A stretch of 64,000 nucleotides of DNA from Roseburia sp. (GTDB lineage Bacteria > Bacillota_A > Clostridia > Lachnospirales > Lachnospiraceae): positions 133,860-197,859 of the forward strand of contig DXQT01000001.1 of assembly GCA_019411365.1 (NCBI GenBank). The letters are read 5' to 3'. The position numbers and the translations under genes are program-made. Below, piece after piece: positions 41,267-49,141 of this stretch. Position 1 is the stretch's first letter; the number at the start of each line of letters is the position of its first letter. Under the pieces are notes generated by a model. That model searched no databases. It worked only from the letters and a program-made list of their open reading frames with translations, and had not been told where the DNA came from.

Positions 41267-42487
41267 ATGCGTGTTGATGAAAGACTATTAAAATATGTTT
41301 CCTATTGGACTACTTCGAGTGAAGATTCCGATACGATTCCTTCTACGGACAGACAATTTAACCTGGCAAAAGAATTAGAAAAAGAATTACTTGATCTTGG
41401 TTTACAGAAAGTAACACTGACAGACCACTGTTACATCTACGGCCTGATCCCGGCTACCCCTGGATACGAAGACAAAAAAGCGGTCGGCTTTATTTCCCAT
41501 ATGGATACGGCACCTGATTTTTCCGGTAAAAATGTCAAACCCCAGATCATTCCGGATTACAACGGTGAGGATGTTATTTTAAAAGGAACCGGTGACGTTT
41601 TAAAAACATCTGATTTTCCGGAATTGAAAACTTTAAAGGGCAGAACCCTGATCACGACAGACGGCACAACTCTGCTTGGTGCAGACGATAAGGCAGGCGT
41701 TGCTGAGATCATGACTGCTGCTGAACAGCTCATCTCCTCTGACATTCCACACGGCGATATCTGGATCGGGTTTACACCGGACGAAGAAGTCGGACATGGT
41801 GCGGATCTGTTTGATCTTGACTACTTTAAAGCAGATTTTGCTTACACGGTAGATGGCGATTACGAGGGTGAAGTTGCCTATGAAAACTTTAATGCCGCAA
41901 GCGCAGTTTTCGCTGTCAAAGGCGTGAATGTCCACCCTGGTGAGGCGAAAGATATCATGGTCAATGCCGCTCTCGTTGCATGTGAGATCCCGTCTCAGCT
42001 TCCTCCAATGGAAACGCCTGCCCACACCGAGGGAAGAGAAGGTTTCTATCATCTGACCGATATGTCCGGCGACGTTGCCGCAGCAACTCTTTCCTACATC
42101 ATTCGTGATCACGATAAAGTGATGTTTGAAACACGTCAGAAAAAAATGCAGGAAATCGCAGATTCCATGAACCAAAAATACGGTGTCGGAACTGTTACAC
42201 TGACTATCCACGATTCCTACGCAAATATGTTGGAAATCATTGAGAAAAATACTTATGTTGTGGATATCGCAAAGAAAGCTATTTCTTCTGTTGGTCTTGA
42301 ACCAATCTCACGTCCGGTACGCGGCGGTACCGACGGTGCGCGTTTAAGCTTTATGGGACTTCCGTGCCCGAATCTTGGCACAGGCGGTTACGGTTTCCAC
42401 GGTCCATTCGAACACATCAGTGTGGAAGGAATGGAAACTGCTGTAGCTGTGATCAAAGAGATCGTGCGCATTACCGCAGAGCTTTGA
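41267..42487 (+). CDS. pepT: Peptidase T (tripeptide aminopeptidase)
   Basis: A 406-residue M20B zinc peptidase that removes the N-terminal residue from tripeptides. Metal and catalytic motifs: FISHMDTAPDFSGKN (His and Asp), TTLLGADDKAGVAEIM (bridging Asp), FTPDEEVGHGADLFD (catalytic Glu), YTVDGDYEGEVAYENF, and GGTDGARLSFMGLPCPNLGTGG, then a metal-binding His near HGPFEH. No signal peptide, so it is cytosolic. An AAAGGAGG site precedes the start. A stem AGACTGAAAAA/TTTTTTAGTCT (41210-41236) in the leader resembles an attenuator. Confidence 0.96.
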   Translation: MRVDERLLKYVSYWTTSSEDSDTIPSTDRQFNLAKELEKELLDLGLQKVTLTDHCYIYGLIPATPGYEDKKAVGFISHMDTAPDFSGKNVKPQIIPDYNGEDVILKGTGDVLKTSDFPELKTLKGRTLITTDGTTLLGADDKAGVAEIMTAAEQLISSDIPHGDIWIGFTPDEEVGHGADLFDLDYFKADFAYTVDGDYEGEVAYENFNAASAVFAVKGVNVHPGEAKDIMVNAALVACEIPSQLPPMETPAHTEGREGFYHLTDMSGDVAAATLSYIIRDHDKVMFETRQKKMQEIADSMNQKYGVGTVTLTIHDSYANMLEIIEKNTYVVDIAKKAISSVGLEPISRPVRGGTDGARLSFMGLPCPNLGTGGYGFHGPFEHISVEGMETAVAVIKEIVRITAEL

Positions 42488-42501
42488 TGACCAAATGTCA
42501 A

Positions 42502-42546
42502 AAAGGGCGTGTGAAAAAGTAAGAATCATTTTTTCACACGCCCTTT
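42502..42546. terminator. Bidirectional terminator between pepT and the repeat protein
   Basis: AAAGGGCGTGTGAAAAA (42502-42518) pairs perfectly with the segment ending 42546. T-runs lie on both strands, serving two convergent genes. Confidence 0.9.
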
Positions 42547-42585
42547 CAAATACATCTTTAATTGCGTTTTACTTATGATGCATTT

Positions 42586-44115
42586 CTATAAATTTGCGAT
42601 CAACGCTGCAATTTCATCCGGTGTCATGATCTTATTTGGATTGCTCATATCTGCCATGGATGAAGACGCTTCCTGTGCCGGTACTTCTTCGATGACTGAC
42701 TCATCTGCAGATACCGGGATTTCTTCCGTAACGGTTGTCTCTTCCGGAATTTTTACTTCTTCAATCACTGACTCATCCGCAGATACCGGAATTTCTTCTG
42801 TCAAAGTTACTGCATCCGTATCCGGCTCTACTGTTGCTTCCTCCGTAATCGGAACTTCTTCCGCTTCCACTTCTTCTACCGGTTCTGCCTGCACCTCCTC
42901 CACGGCTGATGCAGCATCGTTCAAATCATCAAAAACCGGCATCTCGCCGATTGACGGTTCTTCCTCCATTAAGGATGTATCAACCGCCGCAGGTTCTTCC
43001 TCTTCCATTAACGGCATCTCTCCAATTGACGGTTCCTCATCTATCAGGGATGTATCGGCTGCTTCCGGTTCTTCTTCATCCATTAATGGCATTTCGCCGA
43101 TTACCGGTTCCTCATCCAGATCTCCGCCGTCAGTTAAATCCGGGAGTTCTGTTTCTGATAATTCTTCTCCCAATGTTGGCAGTTCCATATTAGACAGATC
43201 TTCATCCATTGCCGGCATTCCTGAATCCGGCAACTCTTCACTTTCTGTCGGCATTCCATGATCCGGCAACTCTTCATCTTCTGTCGGCATTCCATGATCC
43301 GGTAATTCTTCACTTTCTGCCGGCATTCCTGGATCCGGTAATTCTTCATCCATTGCCGGGGAAACAGCTGCCATAACCGGCACTTCCGCAGCAAGATTCT
43401 CCTTTACGGAATCAACAGCCTGACTTGCCGCCTCTTTCACATAAGTATGTATCTGCTCTATGGCAGATGCAAGTTCTTTCTCCAATGTGTCATGAATCAT
43501 ATTTGACAAAACATCCTGCATGTCACTCTGCAGTGATTCTTTGACATCATTTAAATTATCAAGAACTAATTTCTGACTTTGCATCAATTCCTGTAATTTT
43601 TCATCCATCTGGTTTTTCTGCATGTCCATGATCTGCTGACTGTTTTCAGAAAGCTTTTCTTCTACTTCCAACGTTTTTTCAATCACCTGCTCATTCGAAT
43701 GCATAAGAGCATCTGTATTTTCTTTGTTTCGTGCAAGCATCAGCTTTGCAATTGCCTTCTGTGCCGTAATGATCTCATCCGCTGGAACTGCATCTTTTTC
43801 TCCGATATTATCTATCTTTTCCGCTAACTTTTTCTGCATCAGATAATTGGCTTTTCCTGTACGCAGCAGTTCTTCTACCTGTTCATCCGAATGGGCTTTT
43901 TCCTCATTTTTCATCCTATGGATATATGTGACAAGCAAACCTGTCCACACTAAAATAAGCGCTGCAATAATACCAACAACCATCATTTTTGATGCATTTT
44001 TCAAAACTAAATACAGATCAATCCACAAAAATGGTATCAATATCGATGATATAAAAATCATAATACGATTGACATCTATCTTCTTTGGTTTCTTTAATGA
44101 ATCGTCTTTTGCCAT
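42586..44115 (-). CDS. Membrane-anchored acidic repeat protein of unknown function
   Basis: A 509-residue protein of no recognised family. Two membrane helices at about 20-40 and 44-65 (FISSILIPFLWIDLYLVL, VVGIIAALILVWTGLLV) are followed by a long helical coiled-coil region (about 80-245) and then a very acidic Glu/Pro-rich low-complexity tail made of three kinds of tandem repeats. The last 15 residues (IMTPDEIAALIANL) are conserved-looking and resemble the short (L/M)xxDEIDALL peptide of flagellar switch proteins. The start at 44115 follows GGGAGG. The charge pattern suggests an elongated cytoplasmic domain tethered to the membrane. Confidence 0.85.
   Translation of the reverse strand: MAKDDSLKKPKKIDVNRIMIFISSILIPFLWIDLYLVLKNASKMMVVGIIAALILVWTGLLVTYIHRMKNEEKAHSDEQVEELLRTGKANYLMQKKLAEKIDNIGEKDAVPADEIITAQKAIAKLMLARNKENTDALMHSNEQVIEKTLEVEEKLSENSQQIMDMQKNQMDEKLQELMQSQKLVLDNLNDVKESLQSDMQDVLSNMIHDTLEKELASAIEQIHTYVKEAASQAVDSVKENLAAEVPVMAAVSPAMDEELPDPGMPAESEELPDHGMPTEDEELPDHGMPTESEELPDSGMPAMDEDLSNMELPTLGEELSETELPDLTDGGDLDEEPVIGEMPLMDEEEPEAADTSLIDEEPSIGEMPLMEEEEPAAVDTSLMEEEPSIGEMPVFDDLNDAASAVEEVQAEPVEEVEAEEVPITEEATVEPDTDAVTLTEEIPVSADESVIEEVKIPEETTVTEEIPVSADESVIEEVPAQEASSSMADMSNPNKIMTPDEIAALIANL
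42679..43347 (-). repeat. In-gene tandem repeats coding acidic 12-, 25- and 24-residue units
   Basis: Four 36-bp units (about 43204-43347) encode variants of EELPDHGMPTES. Two and a half 75-bp units (about 42931-43113) encode EEPSIGEMPLMEEEEPAAVD-type blocks. Two copies (42679-42801) encode TEEIPVSADESVIEEV. Units differ by several substitutions, so they are old duplications kept in frame. Confidence 0.85.
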
Positions 44116-44233
44116 AACAGAACCTCCCGCTTTTTGCACTATCATGCATGGATTTATACTCTATATTTTAACACATTAAAACAAGCCTGAAAACATCCAT
44201 TATAAAATATTTACATCCCGTCACTTATCCGTT

Positions 44234-44367
44234 GTTACTGTTCACTCGTACCTCGTTCCAGTAACGGATTTTGCCGATGCTTCGCATTCCAAATCGGCAA
44301 AATCTGCTGCCACCACTGTATCATACGGCATTTTCAGTTCAGAAAATGCCTGCCTGTGAACAGTAAC
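44234..44367. repeat. Nested palindromic intergenic element (three-way-junction type)
   Basis: Outer arms GTTACTGTTCAC (44234-44245) and GTGAACAGTAAC (44356-44367) are perfect 12-bp inverted repeats enclosing two more perfect hairpins: GATTTTGCCGAT/ATCGGCAAAATC (44267-44278, 44293-44304) and GGCATTTTC/GAAAATGCC (44327-44335, 44342-44350). The 134-bp unit folds as a cross or three-way junction. It begins exactly at the stop codon of the MATE gene, whose last residues may derive from it. It looks like a dispersed repeat (REP or MITE type) or a structured RNA. Confidence 0.7.
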
Positions 44368-45719
44368 TATCCGTTCGCAACACTGTTACAGACTGTTGAA
44401 ACCGGCCATGATTTCCTAAGTGCCATATAAGAAATCAGAAAATTTGCAAACCAGCCGGCAGGTACAGCAAGCCAGACAAATGCAATGCCAAAACATGGTG
44501 CAAAAATCATGGCAACAAACAGGCGGATCGCAAGGTTAACTATATTGGCAATGAGAAATGGGCGCATAATCCCAAGTCCACGCAGAACTCCATCTGTTGC
44601 CATCTTAATACCCATGAAGATGAAAAAACAGCCAAGCCATCTCATATAATCCCCGGACACCTGATATGCTAAGTCAGTTCCATCTTTACCCAGGAATAAT
44701 GAAGAAATCTGTGTGTACATGGTTTCAATAACTACAAATGCAAGAATTGCGAAACACAGGTCTAATACCAGCGCAGCGTGATATCCTTTTTTGATGCGGT
44801 TAATTTTCTTTGCACCAAGATTCTGTGAGACATACGGTGAAACCGCATTGCCGATGGACACAAATATCAACGAAAAAACATTCTCTACTCTCATTGTTGC
44901 CGCATAACCTGCGAGTGCCTGTGTACCAAATGGATTTACAACTGCCTGTACGATCATCATACCAATTGACACTGTGGACTGCTGGAGAATCGACGGTACA
45001 GCAATTTTGAGCATCAAATGTAATTCCTGACCATCAAACCACTGAAATTGACTCTTATATTGACGCATCCGGCAAAAGAAAATCAGAAATGAAAATACCG
45101 CAGAAATCCCCTGTGCAATAAGGGTTGCAAGAGCTGCCCCGAACACACCGAGACCAAGTCCTGCCACCATCCAAAGATCCATAAGAATATTTAAAATAGA
45201 AGAAAATATCAAAAGACCCAATGGTATTTTTGATTCTCCAATTGAGTTAAACATCGTTGAAAAAATATTATACATAAACAGAAATGGAAATCCTACGAAA
45301 TAAATGCGGAGATACTGTACTGCTTCTTCCAGTATATCAGTTGGTGTCTGTAATAAATTCATCATTGAATGTGAAAAACAAAAACCAAAGCCACCCAGAA
45401 GCAGGCTTAAAATCAGAAAACTGACCAACGATGTTGACACAATTGTTTTCATTTTACCATAATCTCCGGCACCAAAATAGCGGCTTACGAGCACACCTGC
45501 ACCGACACCGGCACCTAATGCCACACAAATAAATACATTCGTCAGTGCAGCACAGGCACCGACAGCTGCAAGTGCAGAGGAACCGACAAACTGACCAACA
45601 ATGATGGAATCAGCCATATTATACACTTGCTGAAAAAAACTGCCGAGAATCATCGGCATTGCAAATATTGTCAGTGCTTTAAGGGGCTCATCTGTGATTA
45701 AATATTCATCTTTTGACAT
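44367..45719 (-). CDS. MATE family efflux transporter
   Basis: A 450-residue polytopic membrane protein with about twelve helices in two homologous halves. It opens ITDEPLKALTIFAMPMILGSFFQQVYNMADSIIVGQFVG, has VSRYFGAGDYGKMKTIVSTSL and the second-half equivalent AMRVENVFSLIFVSIGNAVSPYVSQNLGA (read in parts). MATE proteins export drugs or metabolites using Na+ or H+ gradients; substrate unknown. The start at 45719 lies 10 nt after AGGAG, an ATG at 45725 only 4 nt after it. The C-terminal residues STVCNSVANG may come from the adjoining palindromic element. Confidence 0.93.
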   Translation of the reverse strand: MSKDEYLITDEPLKALTIFAMPMILGSFFQQVYNMADSIIVGQFVGSSALAAVGACAALTNVFICVALGAGVGAGVLVSRYFGAGDYGKMKTIVSTSLVSFLILSLLLGGFGFCFSHSMMNLLQTPTDILEEAVQYLRIYFVGFPFLFMYNIFSTMFNSIGESKIPLGLLIFSSILNILMDLWMVAGLGLGVFGAALATLIAQGISAVFSFLIFFCRMRQYKSQFQWFDGQELHLMLKIAVPSILQQSTVSIGMMIVQAVVNPFGTQALAGYAATMRVENVFSLIFVSIGNAVSPYVSQNLGAKKINRIKKGYHAALVLDLCFAILAFVVIETMYTQISSLFLGKDGTDLAYQVSGDYMRWLGCFFIFMGIKMATDGVLRGLGIMRPFLIANIVNLAIRLFVAMIFAPCFGIAFVWLAVPAGWFANFLISYMALRKSWPVSTVCNSVANG

Positions 45720-45763
45720 TATCATATTTCTCCTTTTTCCCAGAGACTCTGCTCTGGCAAATT

Positions 45764-46134
45764 TCACAGATATTGTACCATAAATTTCAGCAAAAAGTCC
45801 TGTAATCTCGTGAAAACACCATCATCATATCCAAATGTTCTCTTTCCATGGACTTCCATACTTTCGGATACCTCCAGACAAGTGTCTGAAAACTTCTCCC
45901 ACAGCCTGAATACCATAACCGGGGTAAATTGGCTCACACTGCCCCCTTCCCAGACACCATCCTTTTCCTGATATATAGCTGGTGTAAACTTTTCAGATTT
46001 TTTATTTTATCGTTACAGACGGTATTCACATGCTGTGCATATGGAAATATTTTCCCCGCTTTTTTCATTTCTGTAAATTGTTCTTTGTTATCAAAATGTC
46101 CTGTCATTAGTTTTACAAATCTTTCTACATTCAC
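45764..46134 (-). pseudogene. Broken gene of a small CpcT/CpeT-like family
   Basis: The first frame (from a GTG at 46134 with CAGGA upstream) reads VNVERFVKLMTGHFDNKEQFTEMKK, then PYAQHVNTVCNDKIKN and is lost at a run of six T (45998-46003). Coding then resumes one frame over as SEKFTPAIYQEKDGVWEGGS, then LWEKFSDTCLEVSESMEVHGKRTFGYD, stopping at 45764. The two ends look like the termini of one longer protein, so an internal deletion with a frame change is likely. GHFDNKEQ resembles the CpcT/CpeT signature, a weak hint. It sits between the MATE gene and the marR operon. Confidence 0.55.
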
Positions 46135-46169
46135 TATAATTTCCTGCCTTTCTGCAGATATTACTGCTC

Positions 46170-46850
46170 TTAGAACATAAGCTGAAGCCCCATTACAATG
46201 ATCCACATATATGCGCAGGTCTTTGGTATCATTAATAATCCGACCTGCGGTTTTGTTTTACTGAACAGTGTTACCGGAAGATAACATCCAAAAGAAATAA
46301 TGATGGCTGCAGCCATCCTCGTCATATGATATCCATATGTATTTCCGGAAATCAGATATAAGATCATTACACCTATACCGGTAACAGCAAAGACCGCATT
46401 TCTTATAACAGATAATTTCATATTTCCTTCATCTGTACACCAGTTATTCTGCGGAAACATACATATCACAATTCTGATAACCGCTGATATCCATATAACA
46501 ACCTCAATGACTACTGGTATTTTTAATTCCGGGAATGTATATTTCCATATATACATTAAAAGAATATAAAACATCGTCATTGTGATAGACGATACCTGCA
46601 ATCCAATTCCAAGCTGTCTCTTTATTTTATCATTTGTTCCACGTACAGCCCTTATAATTCTTGGCACCAGATGAAAAGCATCCCCTCCACAAAGTGTCAA
46701 TGTCAGTATTCCATATAGTACATACAGGATATTTCCTTTTGAGAATAAAAAAAATAAGACTGCTGCTGCCAGATCAAAAGTCAGATACACTGCATCAAAG
46801 ACTGCTTCCATCAAATCCGGAATCTGTGGTTTATAATTACTCTTTTTCAC
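46170..46850 (-). CDS. Polytopic membrane protein of unknown function
   Basis: A 226-residue protein with about seven predicted hydrophobic helices (for example AVYLTFDLAAAVLFFLF, ILYVLYGILTLTLCGGDAFHLVP, MTMFYILLMYIWKYTF, AVFAVTGIGVMILYLISG, AAAIIISFGCYLPVTLF, CAYMWIIVMGLQLMF). No family recognised. Its start overlaps the marR stop by 4 bp (ATGA), so it is translationally coupled to and probably controlled by that regulator. Confidence 0.85.
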   Translation of the reverse strand: MKKSNYKPQIPDLMEAVFDAVYLTFDLAAAVLFFLFSKGNILYVLYGILTLTLCGGDAFHLVPRIIRAVRGTNDKIKRQLGIGLQVSSITMTMFYILLMYIWKYTFPELKIPVVIEVVIWISAVIRIVICMFPQNNWCTDEGNMKLSVIRNAVFAVTGIGVMILYLISGNTYGYHMTRMAAAIIISFGCYLPVTLFSKTKPQVGLLMIPKTCAYMWIIVMGLQLMF

Positions 46851-47281
46851 TTGCTCTCTCCTCTTAATAGTTCTTCCGCATTGTTACAAATTCTGTCAAA
46901 TACATTCATACACACATGCTTTTCTTCTTCTGTCAGCCCTCTTAAAACATTCTGTGCAAACTGTTTTTGTGCGTTTAATCCTGCGTCCACGATAAGTGCC
47001 GCATCATCCAGAAGGACAATTTCAATATGTTTTTTATTATCTTTACTTTGTTTTCTTTTTATAAGACCTTTGTTTTCCAATTTTTTCAGTGAAGATGAAA
47101 CATGTGATTTCGTTGACTTTCTGATCCTTACTATTTCCGCTGCTGTATTATGATGTGGATTATTATGTAAAAACATAATTATATCGTATTCCATCTGTGT
47201 TAACTCATATTGATCGCACACCTTGCCAGAAAGTAATTCATAATAGCTTGTAATCGTCTTATGCTTGTCCCAAAAATACAT
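46847..47281 (-). CDS. MarR-family transcriptional regulator
   Basis: A 144-residue winged-helix regulator: LTQMEYDIIMFLHNNPHHNTAAEIVRI, then SKSHVSSSLKKLENKGLIKRKQSKDNKKHIEIVLLDD (the recognition helix and wing, read in parts). A GGAGG site precedes the ATG. It heads a two-gene operon with the membrane protein and very likely represses itself through a palindrome overlying its start of transcription. Confidence 0.93.
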   Translation of the reverse strand: MYFWDKHKTITSYYELLSGKVCDQYELTQMEYDIIMFLHNNPHHNTAAEIVRIRKSTKSHVSSSLKKLENKGLIKRKQSKDNKKHIEIVLLDDAALIVDAGLNAQKQFAQNVLRGLTEEEKHVCMNVFDRICNNAEELLRGESK

Positions 47282-47296
47282 CTGCGCCTCCTTATT

Positions 47297-47340
47297 GTTC
47301 TTTTTAGAACGATTATAGGGTAATACTTCTGCTATGTCAA
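47297..47340 (-). promoter_or_regulatory. Perfect-consensus promoter with MarR-type operator
   Basis: Minus strand TTGACA (47335-47340), 17 bp, TATAAT (47312-47317): full sigma-A consensus. A palindrome GTTCT-TTTT-AGAAC (47297-47310) begins one base after the -10 box, where a bound repressor would block transcription. Confidence 0.82.
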
Positions 47341-47403
47341 TTATTTTTCTTCACAATACGCATTTGTCCAGCCCGTGGTATATGATCAGCATTGCTTATG
47401 GTA

Positions 47404-47468
47404 TTAAAAAAACCTTCTGCAGAAGCCTGTTTCACCCTTTGATGAATCCAGCTTTTTCCACAGAAGGT
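47404..47468 (-). terminator. Terminator of the dehydratase operon
   Basis: ACCTTCTG (47412-47419) pairs with CAGAAGGT (47461-47468) with a run of seven A on the plus strand (T on the minus RNA) beyond it. The loop is long (41 nt) and may fold further. Confidence 0.65.
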
Positions 47469-47505
47469 CTTTTATTTTTCTACACATATTTACTATGTTC
47501 GGATT

Positions 47506-48135
47506 TTATTTGATGAACCCGACCTGTTTGCTGATGATTTCGACCTGCTCATCTTTCTTTTTATTATATTCCACTTTCTTCTCTTCAAAGTAGTTTCTTC
47601 CATAAGAATCAATGGATACGATCAGTGGTCCAAATTCTTTTACATGGCAATGCCACAAAGTCTCAGGCATTCCCAGATCTTTCCACTGTGCCTCCACGAT
47701 TTCTTCCACTTCTACTGCTGCCACGACTGCATTTCCTGCAGGAAATACACAATGGATTGCACCAAAGTCCTTGCAGGCTCTCTCGGTATTTTCCTTCATG
47801 CCGCCCTTGCCTACAATGACACGGACGCCTGTGGTCTCTACAAATTCATACTCAAACTTTTCCATTCTCATAGATGTCGTGGGGCCTACGGATACCATCT
47901 CGTATTTGTCATCTCCCAAAGGGCGGATAATCGGGCCGGCATGCAGGATTGCAGCATCTCTGACATCCACCGGAATCTCTCTTCCCTCTTCTACAACACG
48001 ACGGTGTGCCACATCACGACAGGTTGTAATATCTCCTGTCAGGTATACAATATCTCCAATATGAATATCCTTTAAATCCTCTGCCGATACAGGTGTTACC
48101 AGAATTTTCTTACCATCTTTTATTTCTACTGCCAT
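47506..48135 (-). CDS. Class I fumarase / L-tartrate dehydratase, beta subunit
   Basis: A 209-residue subunit of an oxygen-sensitive Fe-S hydro-lyase (FumB-Cterminal/TtdB family). Motifs: [66 protein letters not shown] and a closing [21 protein letters not shown]. It works with the alpha subunit 21 bp upstream. Reaction is fumarate to malate or tartrate to oxaloacetate; sequence alone does not separate the two. Confidence 0.92.
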   Translation of the reverse strand: MAVEIKDGKKILVTPVSAEDLKDIHIGDIVYLTGDITTCRDVAHRRVVEEGREIPVDVRDAAILHAGPIIRPLGDDKYEMVSVGPTTSMRMEKFEYEFVETTGVRVIVGKGGMKENTERACKDFGAIHCVFPAGNAVVAAVEVEEIVEAQWKDLGMPETLWHCHVKEFGPLIVSIDSYGRNYFEEKKVEYNKKKDEQVEIISKQVGFIK

Positions 48136-48156
48136 AATTATTCTCTCCCTTCTGAA

Positions 48157-49068
48157 TTAGTTTTCTTCCTTATATTCAAAACCGGTATGGGTATCTACCG
48201 TAAAGTTTAAATCCTTATCAAATACAATATGTCCTCTTCTGTGGCTCCAGCAGCCTACATTTACTGCCACACCAATCGCAGATGGATGACGTGCGGTATT
48301 CTCGATATTAACTCCCATGACAGAGTAATTGCCACCCATCCCCTGCGGTCCAAGACCAATGGCATTAATACCATCTTCCAACAATTTCTCCATCTTAGCA
48401 GCGTTAGCATTGTCATTGTGAGAACCTACCGGGCGCATCAGTGCCTTTTTCGAATTTAATGCCGCTGTTTCTACGGAAGTACCAACGCCGACACCAACTA
48501 AAAGTGGAGGGCATGCATTCAATCCATAAGTTGTCATACGGTCTAATACAAACTTGGTCACTCCCTCATAGCCTTCGCCCGGCATTAAAACCGTGGCATT
48601 GCCAGGAAGCGTACAGCCTCCACCTGCCATATAAGTATAGATTTCACATTTATCGGAATTTGGAACAATGTCCCACCATACAGTAGGGGTTCCTTTTCCT
48701 ACATTTTTACCTGTATTGTACTCATCAAAAGTTTCTACGGAATTGTGACGAAGCGGTGTTGCAACTGTAGCCTGCATCACTGCATCCTTCAGTAATGCTT
48801 CCAGATTATCAATCAGTGGGAATTTTGTTCCACATTTTACCCAGAACTGTAATACACCGGTATCCTGACAGGAAGGACGGTTTAATTTCAATGCCAGTTC
48901 CTGATTGCGGAACATGGTATCGTAGATGACCTTTGTCATAGGAGAATCCTCTTTGTCTCTCAGTTCCTGCAATTTTGCGATAACATCATCCGGCAGCTTC
49001 TTTGCTGTAAATCCTACGAACTGCGCCATAATATCAGTCAGTTTCTTTACTTGTACTTCATTTGACAT
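48157..49068 (-). CDS. Class I fumarase / L-tartrate dehydratase, alpha subunit
   Basis: A 303-residue Fe-S subunit (FumA N-terminal/TtdA family). Three conserved cysteines that ligate the cluster are visible in NRPSCQDTGVLQFW, AGGGCTLPGNATVL and VAVNVGCWSHRRGHI. GLGPQGMGGNYSVMGVNIENTARHPS is also family-typical. The start at 49068 follows GGAGGAAAAAGAT and replaces an ATG at 49092. It follows the permease gene by 73 bp. Confidence 0.93.
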   Translation of the reverse strand: MSNEVQVKKLTDIMAQFVGFTAKKLPDDVIAKLQELRDKEDSPMTKVIYDTMFRNQELALKLNRPSCQDTGVLQFWVKCGTKFPLIDNLEALLKDAVMQATVATPLRHNSVETFDEYNTGKNVGKGTPTVWWDIVPNSDKCEIYTYMAGGGCTLPGNATVLMPGEGYEGVTKFVLDRMTTYGLNACPPLLVGVGVGTSVETAALNSKKALMRPVGSHNDNANAAKMEKLLEDGINAIGLGPQGMGGNYSVMGVNIENTARHPSAIGVAVNVGCWSHRRGHIVFDKDLNFTVDTHTGFEYKEEN

Positions 49069-49141
49069 ATCTTTTTCCTCCAGATTTTTCAATAATATAA
49101 TTTAAAAGTGAAATTTTATCCTACGTGATAAAAATTTTATC

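Noticed and set aside
42575..43261. Plus-strand open frame of 228 codons rich in Ser/Thr
   Set aside because: It is an antisense shadow of the acidic Glu-rich repeats of the minus-strand gene; its low complexity follows from the repeat codons and it has no ribosome site.
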